Shown one piece after another: positions 1 through 7,132 of a DNA stretch of 64,000 bases (within the stretch, counting starts at the first letter, position 1; every line of letters starts with the position of its first letter). Source of the stretch: DAIDHZ01 sp035480255 (GTDB taxonomy: Bacteria; Chlamydiota; Chlamydiia; Chlamydiales; SM23-39); the NCBI GenBank assembly GCA_964630875.1, contig CAZVXF010000007.1, positions 1 to 64,000 of the forward strand. Direction: 5' to 3'. The translations under genes were made by a program, and so were the position numbers. The notes beneath the pieces were generated by a model. It was not told the origin of the DNA, searched no databases, and saw only the letters and a program-made list of their open reading frames with translations.

Positions 1-8
1 CGATTCAT

Positions 9-32
9 CTCGGCCATAAATGGCCGAGTTTT
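9..32 (+). terminator. Rho-independent terminator, left edge
   Basis: A perfect 8-bp stem (CTCGGCCA / TGGCCGAG) with a TAAA loop is followed by TTTT. The T run lies on the + strand side, so it would end a rightward transcript entering from outside the window. In the groEL direction the stem is followed by ATGAATCG, which is not U-rich, so it is a poor terminator for groEL. Confidence 0.6.
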
Positions 33-65
33 CTCGCGTCCTATGGGATAAAAACCGCAAGCGAA

Positions 66-1721
66 TTACATCATGCCGCCGAAATCGCCCATTCCTGGCA
101 TTCCGCCCATTCCACCTGGCATCGGAGGATTGGCTTTTTTGGATTCTGGCTTGTCGGTGATGATCGCAGCAATTGTCATCAACATCCCAGAAACGGATGC
201 AGCATGAATGAGTGAACTCTTTGTCACGAGTACTGGATCGATAACGCCGTCTTTAACGAGATCGGAGAAGGTGTCGGTCAGTCCGTTATAACCAATGGAT
301 CCTTCTTTCTCGTTGATTTTCTCTGCGATATGAGCGCCGTTTTTGCCACAGTTATTTGCAATGGCAATTGCAGGAGCAAAGCACGCATCCTTAATGATTT
401 GAACGCCAATGGCTTCATCGCCTATGCATTGCATTTTTTCAAGCGCTTTTGCGGCGCGAATCAAGGCAACTCCTCCTCCAGGTACAATTCCTTGCGCAAT
501 CGCTGCTCGAGTTGCACAGAGGGCATCTTCGATACGGGCTTTTTTCTCATTTGCTTCTGCTTCAGTTACTGCGCCAACATTGATCACAGCAATCCCTCCA
601 GCAAGTTTGGCAAGCCTCTCTTCGAGTTTTTCCTTCTCGTAATTGGAGATTTGTGGATTTTTCAGTTCGGAACGGATTTGAGCAATTCTTTGCTTGATTG
701 CTGTCGGCTTCCCATTTCCATCCACGATGAGCGTATTTTCTTTTTGAATTTTCACTTTCTTAGCACTACCGATGACTTCTAAACCGACTTCTTCGATGTT
801 ATATCCGAGTTCATCTGAAATTACCTGAGCGCCAGTGAGAATCGCAATGTCTTCAAGCATTGCTTTCCGTTTGTCTCCAAAGCCTGGAGCTTTTACAGCG
901 CAAAGAGATTTGCCACCCTTGATTTTATTGATGACAAGCGTTGCAAGAGCATCTCCTTCAATATCTTCTGCGATAATAACAAGGGGTTTATTGCTTTTTT
1001 GAGTGACTTTTTCAAGAATCGGAACGAGTTCTTTCGCTGAACTGATTTTCTTATCTATAATCAAGATAGACACATTTTCTAGTTGTACTTCCATTTTTTC
1101 TGCGTCAGTAATGAAGTAAGGGGAAAGATATCCTTTATCAAATTGCATCCCTTCTACGACATCGAGAACCGTTTCCATTCCTTTCGCTTCGCCAATGGTC
1201 ACGATTCCATCTTTACCTACTTTCTGAATGGCTTCGCCAATAATGGAACCAATCTCTTTGTCATTATTTGCAGATAAGGAGGCGATTTGCTCGATTTCTT
1301 CAGGTGTTTTAATCGGTTTTGCCTGTTTGTGCAAGGCATCTTCAATCACTTTTACCGCTTTATCAATCCCTTTTTTAATATCCATCGGATTTGCGCCGGA
1401 AGAGATGTTTTTTACACCGTCGCTAAAAATTCGTTCAGCGAGAACAATTGCTGTCGTTGTCCCGTCGCCTGCGATATCGGATGCTTTTGTAGACGCTTCT
1501 TTAATGAGTTGCGCGCCCATGTTTTCATATTTATCTTTGAGATTGATTTCTTTTGCGACAGTGACACCGTCTTTTGTCGAGAGCGATGAACCATTTTCCT
1601 TCGCGATCACAACATTTCGTCCTTTCGGTCCGAGTGTCATAATGACTGCTTTTGCAAGCATTTTTACGCCTCTTAAAATGGATTTAAGGGCTTCGTCATG
1701 AAACTGAATCATCTTTGCCAT
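66..1721 (-). CDS. groEL: 60 kDa chaperonin GroEL
   Basis: This is the ATP-driven double-ring chaperonin subunit that folds cytosolic proteins with its GroES lid. The 551-residue length is normal for the family. Visible hallmarks are the N-terminal ATP-site stretch (TLGPKGRNV, DGTTTAIVLAE), the GGGVALIRA segment near residue 412 and the flexible Gly-Met-rich tail ending GGMM. The gene sits 3 bases downstream of groES in the same direction and must share its promoter. Chlamydiae usually carry extra diverged groEL copies. This one, with a canonical tail and a groES partner, looks like the main housekeeping copy. Confidence 0.98.
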   Translation of the reverse strand: MAKMIQFHDEALKSILRGVKMLAKAVIMTLGPKGRNVVIAKENGSSLSTKDGVTVAKEINLKDKYENMGAQLIKEASTKASDIAGDGTTTAIVLAERIFSDGVKNISSGANPMDIKKGIDKAVKVIEDALHKQAKPIKTPEEIEQIASLSANNDKEIGSIIGEAIQKVGKDGIVTIGEAKGMETVLDVVEGMQFDKGYLSPYFITDAEKMEVQLENVSILIIDKKISSAKELVPILEKVTQKSNKPLVIIAEDIEGDALATLVINKIKGGKSLCAVKAPGFGDKRKAMLEDIAILTGAQVISDELGYNIEEVGLEVIGSAKKVKIQKENTLIVDGNGKPTAIKQRIAQIRSELKNPQISNYEKEKLEERLAKLAGGIAVINVGAVTEAEANEKKARIEDALCATRAAIAQGIVPGGGVALIRAAKALEKMQCIGDEAIGVQIIKDACFAPAIAIANNCGKNGAHIAEKINEKEGSIGYNGLTDTFSDLVKDGVIDPVLVTKSSLIHAASVSGMLMTIAAIITDKPESKKANPPMPGGMGGMPGMGDFGGMM

Positions 1722-1724
1722 AAA

Positions 1725-2018
1725 TTACCCCAAAATTGCTAAAACATCTTCTTCGTTAAGAATTAAATAATCTATCTCATCATGTTTATATTCTGTTCCT
1801 GAATAGGATGAAAATAGAATTTGATCTCCCACTTTTAAATCGAGAGAATGTTTGTTTCCCTTGTCGTCAATTTTTCCAGATCCGACTGCAATGACAGTCC
1901 CTTGTCGTGGTTTTTCTTTTGCGCTTTCAGGAAGAAGAATGCCTCCCTTTGTTGAAATCGCTTCTTTTCGTTCAATCACAAGTCGGTTGCCGAGAGGCTT
2001 AATTTTATTCTTAGGCAT
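1725..2018 (-). CDS. groES: 10 kDa co-chaperonin GroES
   Basis: This is the lid of the GroEL chamber, 97 residues, the usual size. It has the KPLGNRLVIER start and the mobile-loop region (EAISTKGGILLPESAKEKP) that docks on GroEL. The end motif YLILNEEDVLAIL is typical. The ATG at 2018 is supported by a good ribosome-binding site, AGGAG, at 2027-2031 (minus strand). The gene is first in the groESL operon, directly downstream of a near-consensus promoter and a CIRCE-like repeat, which implies heat-shock control by HrcA. Confidence 0.98.
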   Translation of the reverse strand: MPKNKIKPLGNRLVIERKEAISTKGGILLPESAKEKPRQGTVIAVGSGKIDDKGNKHSLDLKVGDQILFSSYSGTEYKHDEIDYLILNEEDVLAILG

Positions 2019-2042
2019 AGTTCATTCTCCTGTTTTCTGAAA

Positions 2043-2071
2043 ATCATAGGTAAAGAGAAGTTTTGCGTCAA
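2043..2071 (-). promoter_or_regulatory. groESL promoter, sigma-70 type
   Basis: Read on the minus strand, TTGACG (2071-2066) is separated by exactly 17 bases from TATGAT (2048-2043). Each box differs from consensus by a single base. The predicted transcript would start near 2036 and reach the AGGAG ribosome-binding site of groES shortly after. It is one of the strongest promoter matches I found in the window. Confidence 0.8.
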
Positions 2072-2076
2072 CAGAT

Positions 2077-2103
2077 TTAGCAGATCATTAAACTGACTGC
2101 TAA
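2077..2103 (-). promoter_or_regulatory. CIRCE-like HrcA operator of groESL
   Basis: The sequence TTAGCAGAT-N9-GACTGCTAA has the 9-9-9 layout of the CIRCE operator (TTAGCACTC-N9-GAGTGCTAA). The right arm matches 8 of 9 bases and the left arm 6 of 9. It lies just upstream of the groESL -35 box, about 59 bases before groES, and overlaps the stop codon of the upstream gene. HrcA binding is inferred from family knowledge; the hrcA gene is not in the window. Confidence 0.6.
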
Positions 2104-3299
2104 TACAGTAAGTATTTCTTTCTTGCTTCGAGAAAATCTTCTCTTTGGCTTTTCTGAAATTCGATGAGTTTCCAAGCTGGATATTTTTCGTTGCGAAGGA
2201 TTTCATAGATAAGATCAGTGCCATTAGCTTTGCAGAAAAGATCTTTCGATCCTTTTGTCAGATTTTCTAAAAACTGTGTAGGGTATAAGCTTTTTAAAAG
2301 TCCTAAAATCAGATATTGCACAGCTAATGGTCGTACCGTTTTTGCGTCTGTAATTTGAATCAAAACTCCTTCGCAATTGATTCCTTTATAAGCTCCGTAA
2401 AAAGGACGAAAATAAAATGGCTGAAAATGGACGCCGGGAAGCTTTTGAGAATTTAATTTTTCTGCAAATTGTGCTGCTTGAATCCAAGGAGCGCCTACAA
2501 TTTTAAAGGGAAGAGTATATCCGACTCCAATATTGACCATTTGCAGCTCGCCTAAAATCCCCGTCATTAATGAGAAAATCGGTGTATCAGCTTCTGGTAT
2601 GTGAGGACTCGGAGGAATCCAAGAAAGGCCTGTGTCTCGATAACACATCGAGCGATTCCAGCCTTTCATGGGGACGACTTCCAATTGACAATGAATATTG
2701 TACTCATCATTAAAAAAGCGAGCGAGTTCTCCGATGGTCATTCCGTGGCAATAGGGAACATTAATGTAACCGATGTAAGAGCGCCATTTCTCCTCTAACA
2801 TGGGACCATCTACGATATTTCCGCTAATCGGATTTGGTCGGTCTAAAATGATGATTTGAATTCCGCGCTTTGCGGCCTCTTCCATAATGTAAAAAAGCAT
2901 CGTAGGATATGTGTAGGCGCGAGCTCCCGTACATTGAATGTCGTAAACAATTACATCGAGGCCATAAAGCATTTCTGCGGTCGGACGTCTTGTTTTTCCA
3001 TGTAAGCTGTGAATCGGAATGCCGTCATGCAAAGAGTGGTCAATTTTTTCTGCAGCATAAGATCGTCCATCGACGCCATGCTCAGGTGAAAAGAGAGAAA
3101 CAACCGATATTTTATGTTTCTTGAAGAGAGATAACGTTGACTCCATCTTTCGGTTCACACTCGTGTGATTGACTGCGAGAGCGACTTTCTTACCTGCAAG
3201 TTTCTGAGATAGACTCTCTTCAAAAAAAGTATCTACACCTAAAGTGATACTTGAAAAAATGGGGAATATAAAAGAAATCCATAGAAGTACACGAATCAT
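2100..3299 (-). CDS. Exported NamZ-like exo-beta-N-acetylmuramidase (DUF1343 family)
   Basis: A 399-residue protein with an N-terminal hydrophobic export signal (residues 3-20, RVLLWISFIFPIFSSI) followed by the DUF1343 fold. Recognisable family stretches are AVNHTSV, LFSPEHGVDG, YDIQCTGARAYTYPTM, LDRPNPISG and PYCHGMTIGELA. Characterised members (NamZ) release N-acetylmuramic acid from the end of peptidoglycan fragments, so a role in trimming or recycling wall material is likely but inferred. It is transcribed toward groES but ends inside the groES operator, so the two are probably separate units. Its start codon overlaps upstream in-frame codons of the divergent glycosyltransferase. Confidence 0.8.
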   Translation of the reverse strand: MIRVLLWISFIFPIFSSITLGVDTFFEESLSQKLAGKKVALAVNHTSVNRKMESTLSLFKKHKISVVSLFSPEHGVDGRSYAAEKIDHSLHDGIPIHSLHGKTRRPTAEMLYGLDVIVYDIQCTGARAYTYPTMLFYIMEEAAKRGIQIIILDRPNPISGNIVDGPMLEEKWRSYIGYINVPYCHGMTIGELARFFNDEYNIHCQLEVVPMKGWNRSMCYRDTGLSWIPPSPHIPEADTPIFSLMTGILGELQMVNIGVGYTLPFKIVGAPWIQAAQFAEKLNSQKLPGVHFQPFYFRPFYGAYKGINCEGVLIQITDAKTVRPLAVQYLILGLLKSLYPTQFLENLTKGSKDLFCKANGTDLIYEILRNEKYPAWKLIEFQKSQREDFLEARKKYLLY

Positions 3300-3345
3300 G
3301 ACCCTAATCTTGTTCTATACAAGAGATTTTGGCAATATGGTTTGT

Positions 3346-4479
3346 ATGAATATTTTTCATCTAGAAGCATCGCAAGGTTGGGGTGGGCAGGAAATGCGCA
3401 TCCTAAAAGAGGCTGAAGGTATGCGCGCCAGAGGTCATCAGGTCATATTTGGGATCATGAAGGGTGGCACCTTAATTGCGAAAGCAAGATCGGCAGGTTT
3501 TACTGTATATCCGCTGAATTTTAAAAAAGTGTTCTGGGTTTCTTGCCTTTTTTCTCTCATTCGAATCATTCTTCGCCATAACGTAGAGATTTTGAATACT
3601 CATTCTTCCTTAGATGGTTGGATTGGGGGGATTGCTGCGAGGCTGACAAAACGAAAAATCATTCGTACTAGACACTTATCGACGCCAATTAAAGCGGGAT
3701 TAAATAGTCGCATATTGTATGGTTTTCTTGCCGATGTTGTCGTAACAACTTGTCAAGCAGTGGTTCCCATCATTTCAAAACAATCGGGAAAGTCGCTTGA
3801 TCTATTGCGTTCCATTCCGACAGGAGTAGATCCGCAAAAAATTACCTACGATACAACGATTTCATATCGTACAAAACTGGGCATTCGAGAAACTGATTTT
3901 CTCGTAGGGACCGCCTGCGTGATGCGATCTTGGAAAGGGATCAATATTTTTCTGGAAGCAGCCAATATCCTTAGAGATGTTTTGGATGTGCGATGGGTCA
4001 TTATTGGCGGCGGACATGCAGAAATTTATCATAAAAAAGCCAAAGAGCTTAATTTAGAAGGAATTGTCCATTTTACAGGACATTTAGATCAGCCTTTCCC
4101 AGCCATTGCGTCGCTTGATTGCTTCACTCTTTTAAGTACTGCAAATGAAGGCGTTTCACAGGCGATTTTGCAAGCGGCTTACTTAAAAAAACCATTAATT
4201 TCTACGTCGACCGGGGGTTTGTGCGAAGTTTGTATTCCTGACAAAACGGGAATTCGTGTCCCGATCTTTGACCCACATGCTGTCGCGCAAGCGGTGATTC
4301 ATTTAAAAAATAATGCAATCCTTAGGAAAAAATTTGGGGAAAATGCCAACCAGCTCGTCCTCGATCGTTTTACAATCAATCATACATTAGATCAGATGGA
4401 AACGGTTTATACTATGTTTGGCGTGAACAGAGTAACAAGAAATATTCCGATCGTATCCGATACGAATCCAAGGATCTGA
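3346..4479 (+). CDS. Glycosyltransferase family 4 (GT-B fold)
   Basis: A GT4-type sugar transferase of about 377 residues. The N-terminus MNIFHLEASQGWGGQEMRI is the classical acceptor-domain opening. Further on come RTRHLSTPI, SIPTGVDPQK, VGTACVMRSWKGINIFLEA and the C-terminal donor motif around STANEGVSQAILQAAYLKKPLISTSTGG. The open frame extends upstream to 3244, with other ATGs at 3298 and 3337. I chose 3346 because the conserved fold starts there and the longer forms run into the divergent muramidase gene. It probably acts in lipopolysaccharide or other surface glycan assembly; the sugar and acceptor cannot be told. Confidence 0.85.
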   Translation: MNIFHLEASQGWGGQEMRILKEAEGMRARGHQVIFGIMKGGTLIAKARSAGFTVYPLNFKKVFWVSCLFSLIRIILRHNVEILNTHSSLDGWIGGIAARLTKRKIIRTRHLSTPIKAGLNSRILYGFLADVVVTTCQAVVPIISKQSGKSLDLLRSIPTGVDPQKITYDTTISYRTKLGIRETDFLVGTACVMRSWKGINIFLEAANILRDVLDVRWVIIGGGHAEIYHKKAKELNLEGIVHFTGHLDQPFPAIASLDCFTLLSTANEGVSQAILQAAYLKKPLISTSTGGLCEVCIPDKTGIRVPIFDPHAVAQAVIHLKNNAILRKKFGENANQLVLDRFTINHTLDQMETVYTMFGVNRVTRNIPIVSDTNPRI

Positions 4480-4493
4480 TGGGAAATCCTCTA

Positions 4494-4523
4494 TTGTCAA
4501 TTTCTTACAGCTTAGAGTAAAAT
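4494..4523 (+). promoter_or_regulatory. Putative sigma-70 promoter for the gene at 4544
   Basis: TTGTCA (4494-4499) and TAAAAT (4518-4523) are separated by 18 bases and lie 20 bases before the ATG at 4544. Spacing and box quality are fair. The short intergenic gap after the glycosyltransferase stop makes an independent start plausible but unproven. Confidence 0.4.
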
Positions 4524-4543
4524 TAAATGTAAAAGGGATTTAC

Positions 4544-5221
4544 ATGGATTTTATTTCATTTTTTAAGGATCGGTTTTCTTTACAGCAGCGTAGATGGATT
4601 TTATCAGGGGCTGCTTTTTTTACTGGACTCATCGTGCTCACAGCATTTGTTAACAGTGCGCCTGGACCTGAAAGTTACGCTCTTGCAGAAGCAGCAGTCA
4701 GTCAATGGCAAGCAAATGGCGATACAGCATCGTATCTTGAAATGAAAAAAGCGTTAAAAAAAGTTCCTACTTTAGAAAGAAAATATAATGCGATCATTGC
4801 ACAAAAACTCTTTCAAAAAGATCGCTTAGCTGACGCTCTGAATCTTGCTTATTCCTCGATTCAACAAATTGAAGAAGAGGCTCCTTTTCATGCAGCCTAT
4901 GGAAGAACAACTCTTTTAATCGAGCAAGGTTTGTATCAAGATGCTTTAGAAAAATCGGTTGGCCTCAAAGAAAAAATGCAAAAACTTTGCAATTTGCAAA
5001 ATAAAAATGCAGGCGGCCTATATCTATATGTTCACAACTTATTGCGCATCGCATGTCTTCAAAAAGAATTGAAGAATAAACCGGGCGAAAAAGCTGCTTG
5101 GGATGAGCTTGAAAGGTTTTTAGGATCAAAATCCAATCTTTCTCAAGCAATCTTTACGCATTTTCGTGACAAAGGTCTAGACTTGAGCCACTACATCATT
5201 GAAAGAAGAAAGCAGTTGTAA
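4544..5221 (+). CDS. Membrane-anchored TPR-like protein, unknown function
   Basis: A 225-residue protein that I do not recognise by name. A single transmembrane helix lies near residues 17-37 (WILSGAAFFTGLIVLTAFV) and is followed by helical repeats of TPR character (KYNAIIAQKLFQKDRLADALNLAYSSI, AAYGRTTLLIEQGLYQDALEKSV). The layout, one N-terminal anchor plus a helical-repeat domain, resembles YfgM-type periplasmic adaptors at the Sec translocon, but that link is only structural analogy. It has its own putative promoter and is followed by a terminator-like stem shared with the convergent gene. Confidence 0.65.
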   Translation: MDFISFFKDRFSLQQRRWILSGAAFFTGLIVLTAFVNSAPGPESYALAEAAVSQWQANGDTASYLEMKKALKKVPTLERKYNAIIAQKLFQKDRLADALNLAYSSIQQIEEEAPFHAAYGRTTLLIEQGLYQDALEKSVGLKEKMQKLCNLQNKNAGGLYLYVHNLLRIACLQKELKNKPGEKAAWDELERFLGSKSNLSQAIFTHFRDKGLDLSHYIIERRKQL

Positions 5222-5232
5222 TGATTGAGTAG

Positions 5233-5270
5233 ATGGGGCGCTTAGTTTACAGCCCCATTAGCGTTTTTTG
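5233..5270 (+). terminator. Terminator-like stem between convergent genes
   Basis: ATGGGGC (5233-5239) pairs with GCCCCAT (5252-5258). A run of six T follows five bases after the stem. It fills the 36-base space between two convergent genes. The gap between stem and T run weakens the call. Confidence 0.45.
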
Positions 5271-5686
5271 CGAGCTTGAACTTCTTCAGGCTCAGTAATT
5301 TGCGCATGTCGGATGTAAAAGTGATAAGAGACGCCTGCAAGCAATCCGAGGAAGCAGAAAAAGATAAATGGCAGAAAGATCGCCACCACAAGCTTAACAC
5401 CGCCTAAAACCATTTCTGTCGTTTTTTCTTGATTGATCGTGAAGTGATAAAAACGTTTCAGTTTCCGATCGACTTTTTCAGGGAAGAGCAGGGCAAAGAT
5501 TGCTCCGATTGCAGCAAAAAGAATTGACCAGGCAGGGCCAGAAAAGAAATCGAACATACTTGACGCTGCGCTGACAAAGATCGCAACGGTTGAAAACACT
5601 TCGGGGGTATGATTTCTAACAAAACTCTCAAGTTCTTGAGGAGAAATTCCCTTTTTCAGTTGATCACCTAGTTTCTTGTTGCTCAT
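5258..5686 (-). CDS. Small integral membrane protein, unknown function
   Basis: A 142-residue protein with three hydrophobic segments: about residues 33-48 (STVAIFVSAASSMFDF), 53-68 (AWSILFAAIGAIFALLF) and 97-124 (KLVVAIFLPFIFFCFLGLLAGVSYHFYI). The C-terminal tail is basic (ARKKR). I cannot assign a family. A possible promoter lies upstream on the minus strand (TTGAAA, 17 bases, TATATG). The AAGTCCTC sequence just before the start on the + strand gives GAGGACTT on the minus strand, an acceptable ribosome-binding site. Confidence 0.6.
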   Translation of the reverse strand: MSNKKLGDQLKKGISPQELESFVRNHTPEVFSTVAIFVSAASSMFDFFSGPAWSILFAAIGAIFALLFPEKVDRKLKRFYHFTINQEKTTEMVLGGVKLVVAIFLPFIFFCFLGLLAGVSYHFYIRHAQITEPEEVQARKKR

Positions 5687-5787
5687 AAGAAAGTCCTCAC
5701 TTAACCATCATCTTTCATATAAATCTAAACTATTTCTTTTTCAATCTTGAATTTTACAGACAATCACTTCATGATGGTATGTCACTC

Positions 5788-5925
5788 GTGATTCAAGAAT
5801 CGGTTCTGACTGCATTGGCTCTGCACCCAATTTTTCGTTTTCGCTCGCCGCCATGCAGAAGAGCAAGGCCGCTCTAAACGATCAATTAGGGCAGCCTCCT
5901 TGCTATCTCCCGATTGTTTGATCAC
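5788..5925. repeat. Imperfect palindromic element, MITE-like
   Basis: The two halves of this 138-bp stretch are inverted copies of each other. The left arm starts GTGATTCAAGAATCGG, and the reverse complement of the right arm starts GTGATCAAACAATCGG. Matching continues inward (GGCT, AATT, TCGTTT). The core 5828-5874 aligns strongly with 43919-43966 in the element near the porin gene, so both look like members of one dispersed family. It fills most of the gap between 5686 and the GspC-like gene. No clear target duplication was seen. Confidence 0.65.
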
Positions 5926-5953
5926 TCCCTGTATAAGAACGCGGAGCGTGAGC

Positions 5954-7132
5954 TTGTTATTTGATATTGATAAAACCTTAAAAACAGCGATGATGATTCT
6001 CTTTGCCATGATGGTATTTTCTTCTGCCATCATTGGAATGTTTATCGCGGGCAAGAAAGTTCCTCTTGCTCAATTTGGCTCTCCTATATCTGCGTTGCAA
6101 AAGGTGGAAGCGCTTGAAATTCCATTTCATTTGCAAAAGACTTCGGTCCCTATTTCAATTCCACGCCTCGAAGAATCTTTTAGCTTTTCTTGCGAGCGTG
6201 CGCGACCAGAATCTGGAAATGATTGTAGCAGTTTTTTAGTTCGTTTGAAAAAAACAAATCAGTACCGACGTCTGAAATTGCCTGCAAAAGTAGGTCTTAA
6301 ATTTGATAAAGAATTGCAATTTTCCGATGACGATCGTGCATTTTGGGCAGACATTCAAAAAGATGGCGCAGAGATCATTGCTCAGTTTTTGATTTCTCGA
6401 AGTGGAGAGCCTGAAGAAATTAAAACTTATCGATTTGTTGCAGAGGAAGCGAATCTCCGCTCCGCAAATGAGTTCCCTGAGGGCTCACCTTTGCGATTTT
6501 TGGCTGAAAGTAAGGTCTTAGGTAAAGATCTTTTTTTGAAAATGTATAAAGAGAGCAGCGCAAATCAACGCATAGAGATTAGCAATCAAACAATTCCGAT
6601 TAAAGAGGGAGATTTCTTGAGCTGGCAAGAAGAAAAATGGCAAAAAGTTCCATCTCTTTGTGAAACCCAAAATTTTCCTCTAGCGAAAGTGACTCATATC
6701 GATGAAAAAAATATCATTTTTGATGCTTGGGGACTTGATGGATACTCAAGGATTTCTGTATCCTCTATGTTGCAAATCCCATTCAAGACGAAAAGCGAGG
6801 AGTTTTTGTCTTCAGTTCGTATTCGCTCTGAAAAGCAGATTAGTTGTATGCTGGATAAGCAATGTTTTGTCTTAAGAGTTGGAGATTGGGTTTTGAAAGA
6901 AGAGAACCGATGGAAAATCTTGCGAAAAAATGAAGAAAAGAATGCCTATTTGCAAGGAAAACTTGAGGGAGAACTCTTTGTGTTTGATCGAATTGATCTG
7001 AAAAGCGGTCAAAAAAATATTCAGGGGAATCTTGTCAACGTTGCCAGATCCCAGATGATTCCTGTGAATGTAGTTGCACAATGTCAGAAAAAAGTAATTT
7101 CAGCCCGAGAAAAAGGAAAAACAAAGCAATGA
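5954..7132 (+). CDS. GspC-like inner-membrane protein of the type II secretion block
   Basis: About 392 residues, first gene of the gsp block. It has a short cytoplasmic start, one transmembrane helix (TAMMILFAMMVFSSAIIGMFIAG) and a long periplasmic region without a PDZ signature, rich in short beta-type stretches. Its position and topology match GspC, which links the inner-membrane platform to the secretin, but sequence similarity to GspC is not evident. Chlamydial genomes carry an unnamed gene in the same place. Start: TTG at 5954 follows GGAG by 7 bases. GTG 5948 and TTG 5900 are alternatives, but 5900 lies inside the palindromic element. The stop overlaps the gspD start. Confidence 0.6.
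   Translation: MLFDIDKTLKTAMMILFAMMVFSSAIIGMFIAGKKVPLAQFGSPISALQKVEALEIPFHLQKTSVPISIPRLEESFSFSCERARPESGNDCSSFLVRLKKTNQYRRLKLPAKVGLKFDKELQFSDDDRAFWADIQKDGAEIIAQFLISRSGEPEEIKTYRFVAEEANLRSANEFPEGSPLRFLAESKVLGKDLFLKMYKESSANQRIEISNQTIPIKEGDFLSWQEEKWQKVPSLCETQNFPLAKVTHIDEKNIIFDAWGLDGYSRISVSSMLQIPFKTKSEEFLSSVRIRSEKQISCMLDKQCFVLRVGDWVLKEENRWKILRKNEEKNAYLQGKLEGELFVFDRIDLKSGQKNIQGNLVNVARSQMIPVNVVAQCQKKVISAREKGKTKQ

Noticed and set aside
1..65. Hairpin as groEL terminator
   Set aside because: The T run is on the + strand side only; in the groEL direction no U-rich tract follows, so I list it as a rightward terminator instead.
330..1701. Several open frames antisense to groEL
   Set aside because: They mirror the codon structure of a clearly conserved gene and have no motifs or ribosome-binding sites.
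5782..6054. A 90-residue minus-strand frame upstream of the gsp block
   Set aside because: It lies mostly inside the palindromic element and overlaps the GspC-like gene; best explained as repeat sequence, not a gene.
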